Shown here: piece by piece, positions 21,012 through 31,500 of the stretch
Layout: each line of letters begins with the position of its first letter
How positions within the stretch are numbered: position 1 is the first letter of the stretch
Source of the DNA: Flavobacterium lipolyticum
Lineage (GTDB): Bacteria; Bacteroidota; Bacteroidia; Flavobacteriales; Flavobacteriaceae
Assembly (NCBI RefSeq): GCF_020905335.1
Contig: NZ_JAJJMN010000001.1
Span: 1,178,001 to 1,242,000 of the forward strand
DNA: 64,000 nt
Direction of reading: 5' to 3'
The notes under the pieces: model-generated
Database searches by the model: none
What the model saw: only the letters and a program-made list of their open reading frames with translations
What the model was told of the DNA's origin: nothing
Position numbers and translations under genes: made by a program

Positions 21012-21395
21012 TTACTTTTTTGCTTCTTTTGGGCGTTTAGCACCGTACTTAGATCTTCTTTGCGTTCTTCCTGCAACTCCTGACGTGTCAAGCGCTCCAC
21101 GAACGATATGATATCTAACACCTGGTAAATCTTTTACCCTTCCACCTCGCACTAATACTATCGAGTGCTCTTGTAAATTGTGTCCTTCTCCAGGGATGTA
21201 AGCATTCACTTCATTACCATTTGTCAAACGTACACGCGCAACTTTACGCATTGCAGAGTTTGGTTTTTTTGGTGTAGTAGTGTAAACACGCGTACAAACC
21301 CCTCTTCTTTGAGGACAAGAATCTAAAGCAACCGATTTACTCTTCTTAGTGATCTGAGTTCTTCCTGTTCTTACTAATTGTTGAATTGTTGGCAT
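21012..21395 (-). CDS. rpsL: 30S ribosomal protein uS12
   Basis: uS12 monitors decoding in the A site, and mutations in it give streptomycin resistance. I start it at [20 protein letters not shown] (127 residues). An in-frame ATG 28 codons upstream lies above the -7 promoter element, so it could not be on the transcript. [18 protein letters not shown] and [20 protein letters not shown] hold the two lysine positions tied to streptomycin response, both Lys here. It is the first gene of the str operon. Confidence 0.97.
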
Positions 21396-21449
21396 AATTA
21401 ATACTAAAAATTTATTATGTATATTAAATTCCCGCTTTTTACGGGGTTG

Positions 21450-21480
21450 CAAATGTATAAAATATTTTTCACTATACAAA
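21450..21480 (-). promoter_or_regulatory. Promoter of the str operon (rpsL-rpsG-fusA-rpsJ)
   Basis: On the minus strand TTTG (complement of 21477-21480) is followed after 19 bases by TACATTTG (complement of 21450-21457), a full match to the Bacteroidota promoter. Its position also decides the rpsL start. Confidence 0.8.
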
Positions 21481-21564
21481 CGTTAATTCATTAATTTTCA
21501 ATAACATTATTTAAGCATATGATTTTACAAACAAACAATAGATATTTGTAATACTTTTAATTTA

Positions 21565-23280
21565 ATGAAACAATTGCTTTTGAAACAACTTTTACCCCTC
21601 CTATTTTTTCTAGTCGGCATCTCTTCTTATGCTCAAAATCTTCATTTACAAATTAAAGGAACAAACCAAACCGAAACGCAAATTATTGATTCACTGAATT
21701 ACTCAGAAAACCACACTAACATAAAATCACTTTTCGAAGAAGTTAAAAATGTATCTGAAAAATTAACCAGACAGGGATATCTCGACCATGTTATACTTGA
21801 AACAAAAAAAACAAACGATAGTACTTTTATCTCCAAAATCGATTTAAAAAGCAAAACAAAAGAAGTCCATATATATATAGGAACCAATCACAGCTTTTTT
21901 GATGAAGCAAAAATCAAAAATGACACTTTAATTCTAGCATATGAAGAGCTGGAAAGCTATCTAAACCAAAAAACATTAGACGCTGAAAAAGCAGGTTTCG
22001 CCTTAAACAAACTAAAACTTGAAAACCTACAAAAAAAGAATTCAATTATTTACGCGGAGTTAAACTATAAATCCGAAAAAAAACGCATCGTAAATTCCAT
22101 TATTCTAACTCAGACTGACCTGACAAAAAGAGATTATTTTCCAAAAGGGCATCTAAAACAGCTTAAAAAGAAATACCTAAACAAGACTTTCAATCAGGAA
22201 ACCATAAAACAATTGTATAACGACATCAATGCATTTGAATTCACCTCTCAAACCAAATATCCTGAAGTATTATTCACAACTGATTCTACAAAAATATACA
22301 CTTATGTAGAAAAAAGACAAGCGAACACTTTTGATGGCTACGTTGGTTTTTCTAATGACGAAAATAAAAAAACAACCCTGAATGGTTATCTGGACTTATC
22401 CTTATTAAACACTCTTCACGCAGGAGAACAATTTTCACTATATTGGAAAAGTGACGGAAATCAGCAAAAAACCTTCAATACTAAAATTGAAATCCCCTAC
22501 ATATTTCAATCCTCACTGGGCATCAAAGCACAATTAAACATTTTCAAACAGGACAGTACTTTTCAAAACACCAAAACCGCTATTGATCTGGGTTATTTTT
22601 TAAACTACAATACACGATTATACCTAGGCTATCAATCGACAGAATCGAGCGACATTCAAAACACAAACAACACCACAATAAGCGACTACAAAAATTCCTA
22701 CATCACTTCTACACTTGAGTATAAAAAAACAGATTATCTCCAAAGTTTATTCTCCAAAAAAGCCTCTCTTAACCTTCTTTTGGGCTATGGGAAAAGAGAC
22801 ACCAACAACAGCCCTAACACCGTCGAATCCAGCAAACAATTCTACACCACCCTTAACCTCTCTTATAATTTTGAACTAAACAAGAAAAACTTCATCTACA
22901 TAAATCCACAAATTCTTTATCTGAAAAGTAAAAACTACATTACCAACGAATTGTTCCGATTTGGAGGAACAAACTCTATTAGAGGTTTTGCAGAAAACAG
23001 TCTTCAGGGCAATTTCGCCTCTATGTTAATCACTGAATACAGGTACAAAGTCTCTAACAACCTGTATATCAATTCCATTATTGATTTTGCCATTTACCAG
23101 GATTTAACCAACAGTCAAAATCTTAATAAATTACAAAAATTATCAGGAGTCGGAATCGGCACAACCATCCAGACAACGAGCGGGCTACTCCGAATTAATC
23201 TCAGCAATGGCGGGGAAAATCTTCAGGAAATTAAATTATTTAACACAATTGTCAACATATGCTACAATGTCAAATTTTAA
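21565..23280 (+). CDS. Omp85/BamA-like outer-membrane beta-barrel protein
   Basis: The 571-residue product has a signal peptide (residues 1 to about 23, ending SSYAQ), then a mixed alpha/beta periplasmic region that could be one or two POTRA-like domains, to about residue 250. A beta-barrel follows to the C-terminus. In the barrel the triplet RGF at 473-475 within RFGGTNSIRGFAENSLQGN matches the conserved L6 loop motif of the Omp85 superfamily, and the chain ends in Phe (CYNVKF). It is shorter than BamA, so a TamA-like or surface-antigen member is more likely. It is divergent from rpsL. Its 3' end has a decayed duplicate just downstream. The substrate is unknown. Confidence 0.75.
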   Translation: MKQLLLKQLLPLLFFLVGISSYAQNLHLQIKGTNQTETQIIDSLNYSENHTNIKSLFEEVKNVSEKLTRQGYLDHVILETKKTNDSTFISKIDLKSKTKEVHIYIGTNHSFFDEAKIKNDTLILAYEELESYLNQKTLDAEKAGFALNKLKLENLQKKNSIIYAELNYKSEKKRIVNSIILTQTDLTKRDYFPKGHLKQLKKKYLNKTFNQETIKQLYNDINAFEFTSQTKYPEVLFTTDSTKIYTYVEKRQANTFDGYVGFSNDENKKTTLNGYLDLSLLNTLHAGEQFSLYWKSDGNQQKTFNTKIEIPYIFQSSLGIKAQLNIFKQDSTFQNTKTAIDLGYFLNYNTRLYLGYQSTESSDIQNTNNTTISDYKNSYITSTLEYKKTDYLQSLFSKKASLNLLLGYGKRDTNNSPNTVESSKQFYTTLNLSYNFELNKKNFIYINPQILYLKSKNYITNELFRFGGTNSIRGFAENSLQGNFASMLITEYRYKVSNNLYINSIIDFAIYQDLTNSQNLNKLQKLSGVGIGTTIQTTSGLLRINLSNGGENLQEIKLFNTIVNICYNVKF

Positions 23281-23533
23281 CCTTGTGAGAAAATTCACCA
23301 AATCAACATTGCTATTGTTAACAAAGTATTAAGAAATTAAAACTACCGAAAAATTCCAAATAATAAAGCCGAATATATCAGATTAATCTCAGCAATAACA
23401 GGCAAAAGATCCAATAAACCCAATTATTTAACACAATAATTACAATATGTTACAATGTTAAATTTTAACATTGTGAGAAAATTCCACAACACAATACTAG
23501 GATTATTAACAAATTATTATGAATATTGTAAGA
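23194..23533 (+). repeat. Decayed tandem duplication, unit offset 188 bases
   Basis: Bases from about 23194 to 23345 align without gaps to about 23382 to 23533 at a constant offset of 188. Shared blocks include ATTAATCTCAGCAAT (23194 and 23382), TTATTTAACACAAT, AAATTTTAA and TTGTGAGAAAATTC. Copy 1 spans the true 3' end of the Omp85-like gene plus a degraded form of the susC leader. Copy 2 spans a dead 3' end plus the working leader of the first susC. Confidence 0.8.
23367..23468 (+). pseudogene. Remnant of a second Omp85-like gene 3' end
   Basis: Read in the frame of the upstream gene at offset 188, this stretch gives INLSNNRQKIQ, a stop at 23415-23417, then TQLFNTIITICYNVKF and a stop at 23466-23468. 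The intact gene gives INLSNGGENLQEIKLFNTIV, then NICYNVKF. Several differences are silent (TGC/TGT, GTC/GTT, ATT/ATA). It is a non-coding remnant of a tandem duplication. Confidence 0.75.
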
Positions 23534-23555
23534 CTAATTCAAAATAATTACAAAA
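23496..23555 (+). promoter_or_regulatory. Conserved susC leader, copy 1
   Basis: This stretch runs up to the first susC ATG and matches two other copies (28539-28596, 33723-33780). The shared pattern is TAGG, then ATTAAC, then AATnATTA, then GACTAATTCAAAA, then the start codon. It does not fit the -7 TAnnTTTG consensus cleanly, so it may be a promoter for another sigma factor, an mRNA leader bound by a regulator or small RNA, or both. Confidence 0.6.
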
Positions 23556-26500
23556 ATGAAACCAAAGTTCAATGGATTTTTAGTACTACTTTTAGTACTA
23601 TTCGCGCAACTAACCTTTGCGCAGGAAAGAGCCGTTTCGGGAACTGTTACCGATGACGCAGGTATGCCCCTACCAGGTGTAAGCGTACAAATCAAAGGAA
23701 CAAAAACCGGCACGCAAACCGATTTTGATGGTAAATACTCCATCAAAGCAACAACAAGTCAAATTTTAGTATTTAGCTACATCGGCATGAAGACTCAGGA
23801 AATTGCCGCCAGCTCATCACAAGTAAGCACAAAGCTATCCGGAGACGCCCAGCAACTGGAAGGAGTTGTCGTAACTACAGCGATGGGTATCAAAAGAGAA
23901 AAAAAATCTCTTGGATATGCTTCTCAACAGATTTCAGGCAAAGACGTTAATGGTGGAGCCGGAAACACTAACGTTGCCAATTTACTATCAGGTAAAGCCG
24001 CGGGTGTGGAAGTTCAAAGAAACAACAACTTTGGAGGTTCTACAAACGTTGTAATCAGAGGGAACAAATCTCTTACCGGAAACAACCAGGCGCTTTGGGT
24101 TATTGACGGGGTGCCAATTGACAACTCCAACTCCAACGTTTCTTCGCAACAAGTTGGTGGAGGTGGTTACGATTACGGTAACAATGCCTCGGATATCAAC
24201 CAGGAAGATATTGAAAGCATCAACATCCTAAAAGGAGCAGCTGCAACAGCATTATATGGATCCAGAGCTGCAAATGGAGTTGTAATGGTTACTACCAAAA
24301 AAGGTAAATCAGACAACAAAATTGGATTTTCGTTCTCAAGCGGGTTCACAAATGGAAGTGTAGACAAATCAACTTTTCCTAAATACCAAAACAGATATGG
24401 ATCAGGATATGGCATTGGCTCCTCATTTTTAGGAACAGGCACACCTGATACGGTAGACACATCAAATGATGCCTCTGACGGAGACGCCTTCGATAACCAA
24501 CCAGTTTACCAATGGGATGCTTTTACTCCTTTCTCGCCAAACTACGGAAAAGCTACTCCATGGACGGCTGCAAAAAATGGCCCTGTAACTTTCTTTAATA
24601 ATGCACATACATTCGTTAACAGTATCGCATTAGAGAAATCAACTGACAGATCCAGTTTATCTTTAACCTATGTAAACACAAATCAAACTGGTATTCTTCC
24701 AAACAGTGAATTGAAAAAAAATCAGATAAGTGCAAGATTTAGCCAAAAAGTTACTGATAAACTTACCGCTAATGCTTATGCAGCCGTTACCCTTCAAAGC
24801 ACTGTAGGTAGAAACTCAACCGGTTATAACGATAACGTTATGGGTAACTTCAGACAATGGTGGCAAACCAACACTGACGTTCAAGCGCAAAAAGATGTTT
24901 ACTTTGCATCAGGCGGTCAAAACGTAACCTGGAACTGGACCGACCCGACAGATCCTTCAGGTCTGACACCAGCATACTGGGACAATCCTTATTTCACACG
25001 TTATCAAAATTACTCTTCTGATGACAGAACTCGTTTATTCAGCTACGCTTCCCTAAATTACGAGATCGCTCCATGGTTAAGTGCATTAGGAAGAGTCTCA
25101 CTTGACACCTATAAACAACTTCAGGAAGAAAGAAGAGCTGTCGGATCAATTGCTTCAGGATTTGGTCTTTCTCCCGTTAATGAATCATCAGGATACCAAA
25201 GAAACGAAATCGACTTCCAGGAAATCAACTATGATTTCATGTTAAACTTCAACAAAAAAATTGGCGAAGACATTAGTTTAAATGGAGTAATTGGAACCAA
25301 TATCAGAAGAAACAAAAGAGACAATGTACTTTCTTCAACCATCGGAGGTTTAGTTACCCCTGGAATTTATGCCTTATCTAACTCACGTTTAGACTTACCA
25401 TTCCCAAGAGAAGCCAAAATATCCTCAGGTGTTAATGGTATCTACGCTCAAGCATCTGTTGGTTATTTAGATACTTATTTTGTAGATGCCTCTATCAGAA
25501 GAGATGTTTCTTCTACATTACCTGACAATAACAACTCTTATGTTTATCCTGCAGTTTCCGGATCATTCCTTTTCTCAAACGTAGTAAAGGCAGACTGGTT
25601 AAATCTTGGAAAATTCAGAGTAAACTATGCTGAAGTAGGAAATGACGCCGATGCACTTCAACTAAACAATACCTATACAAGAGTTCCTAACTTTCAAGGA
25701 CAACCTCTTTATACAAACTCCTTATTGCTTCCATTCCGTAGCATCAACAAAAATCCAGACCTTAAACCGGAAAGAACAAAATCTTTCGAGGTTGGTTTAG
25801 AAACAAGTTTATTAAACAGACGTCTAGGGTTTGACATTACCTACTACAAAACAAACTCAGTTGATCAAATTGTGGCAGCTGCTGTTTCTTCAGGATCAGG
25901 ATTCACAAACGCACTTGTTAACGGTGGAAACATCGAAAACAAAGGTTTTGAAATTCAATTAAACGGAACTCCAATTAAAACAAAAGACTTTAGCTGGGAA
26001 ATAATCGTTAACTGGTCAAACAATAGAAGTAAAGTTATCACATTACCAAATGGACTAGATAATCTTCAATTAGGTTCATTCCAAGGTGGCGTTACAGTCA
26101 ATGCAGCTCCCGGTGAAGCTTATGGCGCCCTAAAAGGAACTGATTTCGTTTACACAAACGGACAGCCAACAATAGATCAAACCACAGGTAAATACATGAT
26201 CACTACATCTTCAAGCAACACAATCGGAAACATTACACCGGATTGGATTGGTGGAGTAAGAAACAAATTTACTTATAAAAATCTAACTTTTGGATTCTTA
26301 ATTGACACTCAAAAAGGCGGAGATATCTTCTCATTAGATATGTACTACGGACTTGCATCCGGATTATACAAAGAAACAGCTGTAGGGGACATTAGAGAAA
26401 ATGGTCTTTTAAATCCTGGAGTAGCTCCTAACGGAACTCCAAACACTGTAAAAACAAAAGGCGGATCAATTGCAAACAGCATGGGATATCAGGCTGCGCC

Positions 26501-26768
26501 AAACAAAGCTTTTATTTACGATGCCTCGTTTGTTAAACTTAGAGAGGTATCTATCACCTACAACTTCCCTAAAAGCATGTTTGAAAACACATTCATAAAC
26601 GCGGCATCAGCAAGTTTAGTTGGTTCTAACTTATGGATCATTCATAAAAACCTACCATACGCAGACCCAGAAAGTGGACTATCATCAGGAAACAGCTCAA
26701 GAGGCTATTCAGTTGGATCTCTTCCAACTACCAGAGATATTGGTTTTAACTTAACATTCAAATTTTAA
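23556..26768 (+). CDS. SusC/RagA-family TonB-dependent outer-membrane transporter 1
   Basis: SusC-type proteins are TonB-driven barrels that import a ligand handed over by a SusD-type lid. The 1070-residue product has a signal peptide (1 to about 22, ending LTFAQ) and a carboxypeptidase-D regulatory-like domain (about 27-105, with GTVTDDAGMPLPGVSVQIKG and TDFDGKYSI). A TonB plug follows (about 110-235, with QALWVIDGVPIDNSNSN and LYGSRAANGVVMVTTKK), then a 22-strand-type barrel to the terminal TFKF. The susD gene follows after 11 bases. No glycoside hydrolase or regulator is adjacent, so the substrate cannot be named. Confidence 0.93.
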   Translation: MKPKFNGFLVLLLVLFAQLTFAQERAVSGTVTDDAGMPLPGVSVQIKGTKTGTQTDFDGKYSIKATTSQILVFSYIGMKTQEIAASSSQVSTKLSGDAQQLEGVVVTTAMGIKREKKSLGYASQQISGKDVNGGAGNTNVANLLSGKAAGVEVQRNNNFGGSTNVVIRGNKSLTGNNQALWVIDGVPIDNSNSNVSSQQVGGGGYDYGNNASDINQEDIESINILKGAAATALYGSRAANGVVMVTTKKGKSDNKIGFSFSSGFTNGSVDKSTFPKYQNRYGSGYGIGSSFLGTGTPDTVDTSNDASDGDAFDNQPVYQWDAFTPFSPNYGKATPWTAAKNGPVTFFNNAHTFVNSIALEKSTDRSSLSLTYVNTNQTGILPNSELKKNQISARFSQKVTDKLTANAYAAVTLQSTVGRNSTGYNDNVMGNFRQWWQTNTDVQAQKDVYFASGGQNVTWNWTDPTDPSGLTPAYWDNPYFTRYQNYSSDDRTRLFSYASLNYEIAPWLSALGRVSLDTYKQLQEERRAVGSIASGFGLSPVNESSGYQRNEIDFQEINYDFMLNFNKKIGEDISLNGVIGTNIRRNKRDNVLSSTIGGLVTPGIYALSNSRLDLPFPREAKISSGVNGIYAQASVGYLDTYFVDASIRRDVSSTLPDNNNSYVYPAVSGSFLFSNVVKADWLNLGKFRVNYAEVGNDADALQLNNTYTRVPNFQGQPLYTNSLLLPFRSINKNPDLKPERTKSFEVGLETSLLNRRLGFDITYYKTNSVDQIVAAAVSSGSGFTNALVNGGNIENKGFEIQLNGTPIKTKDFSWEIIVNWSNNRSKVITLPNGLDNLQLGSFQGGVTVNAAPGEAYGALKGTDFVYTNGQPTIDQTTGKYMITTSSSNTIGNITPDWIGGVRNKFTYKNLTFGFLIDTQKGGDIFSLDMYYGLASGLYKETAVGDIRENGLLNPGVAPNGTPNTVKTKGGSIANSMGYQAAPNKAFIYDASFVKLREVSITYNFPKSMFENTFINAASASLVGSNLWIIHKNLPYADPESGLSSGNSSRGYSVGSLPTTRDIGFNLTFKF

Positions 26769-26779
26769 TACAGAACAAA

Positions 26780-28282
26780 ATGAAAAAAATACTATATGCA
26801 TTAGGAATCATGCTTCTCACAGTTTCATGTGACGACAGCAGCCTAACAGACTTAAATGTAGATGTAAAAAACCCTTCTGTAGTACCCCCTAGCACTTTAT
26901 TTACAAATGCTGAAAAAAACTTAACAGAGCAACTTGTCAACACCAATGTAAACAGAAACATATTCAGACTAGTAAACCAACAATGGACTGAAACCACCTA
27001 TCTGGATGAATCTAATTACAACTGGGTAACCCGTAAAATTTCAGACAACCACTGGGACAGACTTTATGCAGGACCACTTGCTGATTTATCTCAAGCAAAG
27101 GGCTTTCTGGAAAAAGATGTAATCTCACCTACAGATCCGGAATTTGCACAAAAAACTATAATCAAAAAGAATCAATTGATCCTTATTGACATATTAATGG
27201 TTTATACGTACCAAATTTTAGTAGACACTTTTGGCGATGTCCCTTACTCAGAATCCCTAAAAGGATCGGAAGATTATCTGCCTAAATACGATAAAGCCGT
27301 AGACATCTACAAAGACTTAATCGTGCGTTTAAACAAAGACATCACAGGATTAGACACCTCAAAACCAGCCTTTGGCTCTGCCGAAGTTATCTACAAAGAC
27401 AATCTAACTGCCTGGATTAAGTTTGCCAATAGCATCAAACTAAAATTAGGGATCAACTTAAAATCATCTGGCCTTGAATCAGCAATTGCAGACGCAGCAA
27501 TCATCTCCGGCGCAGCGGGCGGATTTTCATCAAATGCTGATAATGCAAAACTTCCTTATATGTTAAATCTTCCAAACACCAACCCACTTTATGTAGATAT
27601 GGTATTCTCAGGAAGAAATGACTTTGTTGTAGCAAAACCCTTTGTAGACAAATTGGTCGCATTAAATGATCCAAGAAAAACACCTTACTTCAGACCAACT
27701 TATAAAGATACAAATGCCGCAGGTGACTTAATCACTGTAACAGGTTACAGAGGCGGAATTGTTGGAATAAAAAACTCTCAATCAAGATACACTCATGCAA
27801 GTGACAAAATTAAAGCTCCGGACTTTAGTGGTACTTTATTGGATTATGCCGAAGTACAATTTTTACTGGCAGAAGCAGTAGGTAGAGGTGTAGCTGTTGG
27901 AGGCACTATTGCTTCACATTACAATGCAGCAATTCTAGCTTCTATGGAAGACTGGGGAGTTTCGCCGGCAGATGCAAACGCCTATCTTGCTCAACCAGCC
28001 GTAGCTTATGCAACAGCTACAGGAACCTGGCAGCAAAAAGTAGGAGAACAGGCATGGTATGCATTGTTCAACAGAGGATTTGAAGGTTGGACATCCACAA
28101 GAAGACTAGACTTCCCTGTTCTAACAGCACCAGCAAGTGCAGATGCAGCTGCCGAAGGTAAAGTACCATCCAGAATGGCATATCCAATTAGAGAACAAAC
28201 ATTAAATGCAACAAACTATACCGCTGCATCAACTTCGATTGGAGGAGACAAACTAAGCACAAAGATTTTTTGGGATAAATAG
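26780..28282 (+). CDS. SusD/RagB-like surface lipoprotein 1
   Basis: SusD-type lipoproteins cap the SusC barrel and bind the nutrient at the cell surface. The 500-residue product has a lipoprotein signal (MKKILYALGIMLLTVSCDDS, with Cys17 in the lipobox). Asp residues follow the Cys, which suits the acidic surface-export signal of Bacteroidota lipoproteins. The helical TPR-like core shows DTFGDVPYSESLKGSEDYLP and the C-terminal RRLDFPVLTAP region typical of the SusD-like nutrient-binding group. It is paired with the susC 11 bases upstream and closed by a terminator. Confidence 0.9.
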   Translation: MKKILYALGIMLLTVSCDDSSLTDLNVDVKNPSVVPPSTLFTNAEKNLTEQLVNTNVNRNIFRLVNQQWTETTYLDESNYNWVTRKISDNHWDRLYAGPLADLSQAKGFLEKDVISPTDPEFAQKTIIKKNQLILIDILMVYTYQILVDTFGDVPYSESLKGSEDYLPKYDKAVDIYKDLIVRLNKDITGLDTSKPAFGSAEVIYKDNLTAWIKFANSIKLKLGINLKSSGLESAIADAAIISGAAGGFSSNADNAKLPYMLNLPNTNPLYVDMVFSGRNDFVVAKPFVDKLVALNDPRKTPYFRPTYKDTNAAGDLITVTGYRGGIVGIKNSQSRYTHASDKIKAPDFSGTLLDYAEVQFLLAEAVGRGVAVGGTIASHYNAAILASMEDWGVSPADANAYLAQPAVAYATATGTWQQKVGEQAWYALFNRGFEGWTSTRRLDFPVLTAPASADAAAEGKVPSRMAYPIREQTLNATNYTAASTSIGGDKLSTKIFWDK

Positions 28283-28312
28283 GAAATACCAAAAAATAAC
28301 ATAATTTAACAC

Positions 28313-28342
28313 AAAACCACCTCCTTTCGGGGTGGTTTTTTT
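28313..28342 (+). terminator. Terminator after the first susCD pair
   Basis: AAAACCACC (28313-28321) pairs with GGTGGTTTT (28331-28339), extended inside by CC/GG around TTTC with one bulged T. A run of seven T follows. It ends the first susCD transcript. Confidence 0.88.
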
Positions 28343-28538
28343 GTTGAAAACGCAGAAAAAACTGAAATTCATCATCCTTCCAATAAAATTTAACATTTAA
28401 TTCAGCAGACACAAACTAAACTATCCATTGCTTTTTAAGTAAAAAATTGACAATTCATTATTTTTGAATGCATTTTAACGATAAAAAAATAACTCCTGTC
28501 AGCAAAAATGCCGTTTCACTGAAAAAAAAACTTTTTTG

Positions 28539-28596
28539 ATTAGGTATATTAACTAATTATTAAGATTTTTGTCGGACTAATTCAAAATATTTAAAA
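28539..28596 (+). promoter_or_regulatory. Conserved susC leader, copy 2
   Basis: This is the second copy of the leader, with ATTAGGTATATTAAC and GACTAATTCAAAA. It is closer to copy 3 than to copy 1. Likeness with copy 3 reaches further upstream into an A-run followed by CTTTTT at about 28522-28537, so the conserved unit is at least 75 bases. The rest of the 314-base gap (28343-28520) shows nothing else. Confidence 0.6.
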
Positions 28597-31500
28597 ATGA
28601 AACTAAAGTTCAATGGATTCCTAGTACTTTTCTTAGTACTAGTTGCGCAACTTACTTTCGCGCAAGAAAGAGCTGTTTCTGGAACAGTTTCTGACAATGC
28701 AGGAATACCTTTACCGGGTGTTAGTGTATTAGTTAAAGGAACGAAGACAGCAACGCAAACAGATTTTGATGGAAAATACTCTATCAAAGCAGCACCAAAT
28801 CAAGTATTAGTTTTTAGCTACATTGGGATGAAAGCCCAAGAAGTATCCGCTAGTTCTACTACTGTTAACACAAAATTAAAAGACGATTCAGTAGAATTGG
28901 AAAGTGTTGTGGTAACGGCATTAGGTGTAAAGAAAAGCGCACGTGCACTTGGATATGCAACTCAGGAAGTAAAAGCAGCAGACATTACAAGAGCAAACAA
29001 CAACAGTCTTGCTGGAGCTTTACAAGGTAAACTAGCTGGTGTACAAATTACTCCTTCAAGTGGTGCTCCTGGAGCTTCTTCTCAAATTGTAATTCGTGGT
29101 GCCCGTTCATTTTCAGGAAACAATACACCTCTATACGTTATTGACGGTATGCCTGTTGCTTCACAAGCGGACTTCAGCACTGGAAATGGAGTTAGTGGAG
29201 CAGACGTTGCCAACAGAGCTGTCGACATTGATCCAAATGAGATTGAGTCTATCAACGTTCTTAAAGGACAAGCTGCATCAGCTTTATATGGTCTTAGAGC
29301 CTCTAATGGTGTGATCTTAATCACTACAAAAAGTGGAAAGAACTTAGCGCAAAGCGGTAAGCCAACTATCACTTTCAATACTTCAACAAGTTTTGAAACC
29401 ATTTCAAAAAAACCGCGCACTCAAAATGAATACGCTCAAGGTTCAAGAGGAGTTTACGATCCAACTCAATCTTTGAACTGGGGACCAAAAATCTCAGAAT
29501 TACCAAACGACCTTACTTATGGAGGAAACGTTGCCAACGCAATCAATGGTGGAGTTCTTAGACCTGGTAAATACTATGTGCCTCAAAGAGCAAAAGCTGG
29601 ACTAGACCCATGGGTTACTCCTCAGGCTTATGACAACATCAACGATTACTTTAACACAGGATTTACAATCAATAATACGTTAAACATTTCTCAGTCAACA
29701 GAAAAAACAAATTATTCTTTTGGTATTGGAAATTCTAAACAAGATGGTATCATCCCTGAAACAGGAATGAACAGATACACAGCAAAAGCTGTTGTTGACA
29801 CTAAACTAAACAATGAATGGAAAACTGGTTTTTCTTTCAACTATGTGCAAACTAAAATCAACAAAAGTACATCTGCAAATGACGGTGCTATTGTTGGTGT
29901 ATTTGGAGCTCCAAGAAGTTATGATTTAAAGGGAATTGGTTATGCTAATCCACTAAATGCTTATGATCAAATTCACTTCAGACCAACTACTTTTAACAAT
30001 CCTTACTGGGCTGCTAAAAACAACGAGTTCAGCGAAAAAACAAACCGTGTTTACGGAAATACTTACATTCAATACTCTCCAGTTATTAGTGAAAACGGAA
30101 GCCAAAAGTTAACCGTTAAATACCAAGCTGGTATAGATTCTTGGACTACCAATTACAGAGATATTTTTGAATACGGAAACAAACAAGATTTAACAGGTCA
30201 AAGTAGTAGTGCAAGACTTCGTGGTACAACTAACGATGTAATCAACTCTTTACTAACAGTAAATTACAACTTAAACATTACAGATGATTTCAATTTGAAT
30301 GTATTAGTTGGAAATGAATACAATCATCAAAACACTAAAGAATATGACGATCTAGGAACTGCTCTAAACTTTGGTGGTTGGCCAACAATTGGTAACGCAA
30401 GAACAGTAACTGCAAGCGAATACCGTAGACAAATCCGTACAGTAGGTTTCTTTAGCAATGCTGAGTTCTCTTACAAAAACATGGTTTTCTTAAGTGGTAC
30501 TATCCGTAAAGACATTGCTTCTAACATGCCAAGAGGAAACAGATCTTTTATTTACCCATCAGCCTCTTTAGGATTTGTACTAACAGAACTAGAAGGATTA
30601 AAAGGAAAATCTTTCCTTTCATATGCTAAACTTAGAGGATCGATTGCAGAAGTAGGACAAGCAGGAAATTACGTAGGTAATTATTATGATGCACCTGATT
30701 ACCGTGGAGGTTTCTGGTCAGGATCACCAATCAATTATCCATTATCAGGAGGTACTAGCTCATATGTACCAAGCAATTTATTATATGATCCAAACTTAAA
30801 ACCGCAAAACACAAAATCATACGAAGTTGGAGTTGATTTGAAGTTTTTCAACAACCGAGTTGGACTTGATTATACGTACTCTGAACAAAATTCAACAAAC
30901 CAAATCTTTAACGTACCATTAGCTGGTTCTACTGGAGCAAGTGCTCAAGTAACAAATGGTGGAAAAATGCTTAACAAAGTACACGAAATAACTTTAAGCA
31001 CTAATCCAATTCGTACAGCAGATTTCAACTGGACATTTAACGCAAACTTCTCTAAAATAGATTCTTATGTACTATCTCTAAAAGAAGGTGTAGACAACAT
31101 CTTTTTAGGAGGATTTACTACTCCACAACTTAGAGCTAGTGTAGGAGATCGTTTCCCGGTTATTTACGGTGCAGGTTACCTTAGAGATGCTAACAACAAT
31201 ATTGTAGTCGACAAAGATGGTCTTCCTAGAGCTGGTGCTATAAAAGCATTAGGAGAAGTTGCTCCTAAATTCATCATAGGAGGTTCTACTCAGTTTACCT
31301 ACAAAAGAGTTTCATTGGGAGCTGTTGTTGATTGGAAAAACGGTGGAAAAATGTATAGCGGATCAAACAATACGATGAACACTTACGGTGTAGATGCGAG
31401 AACTGCAGACAGAACTACAGAATTTGTATACCCTGGAGTTAAAGATGACGGAACTCAAAATGATATTGTTATAGGTGGTACAAGAGCTAAAACACAACAA

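Noticed and set aside
21396..21479. Longer start for uS12
   Set aside because: The upstream ATG lies above the -7 promoter element, so it is unlikely to be transcribed.
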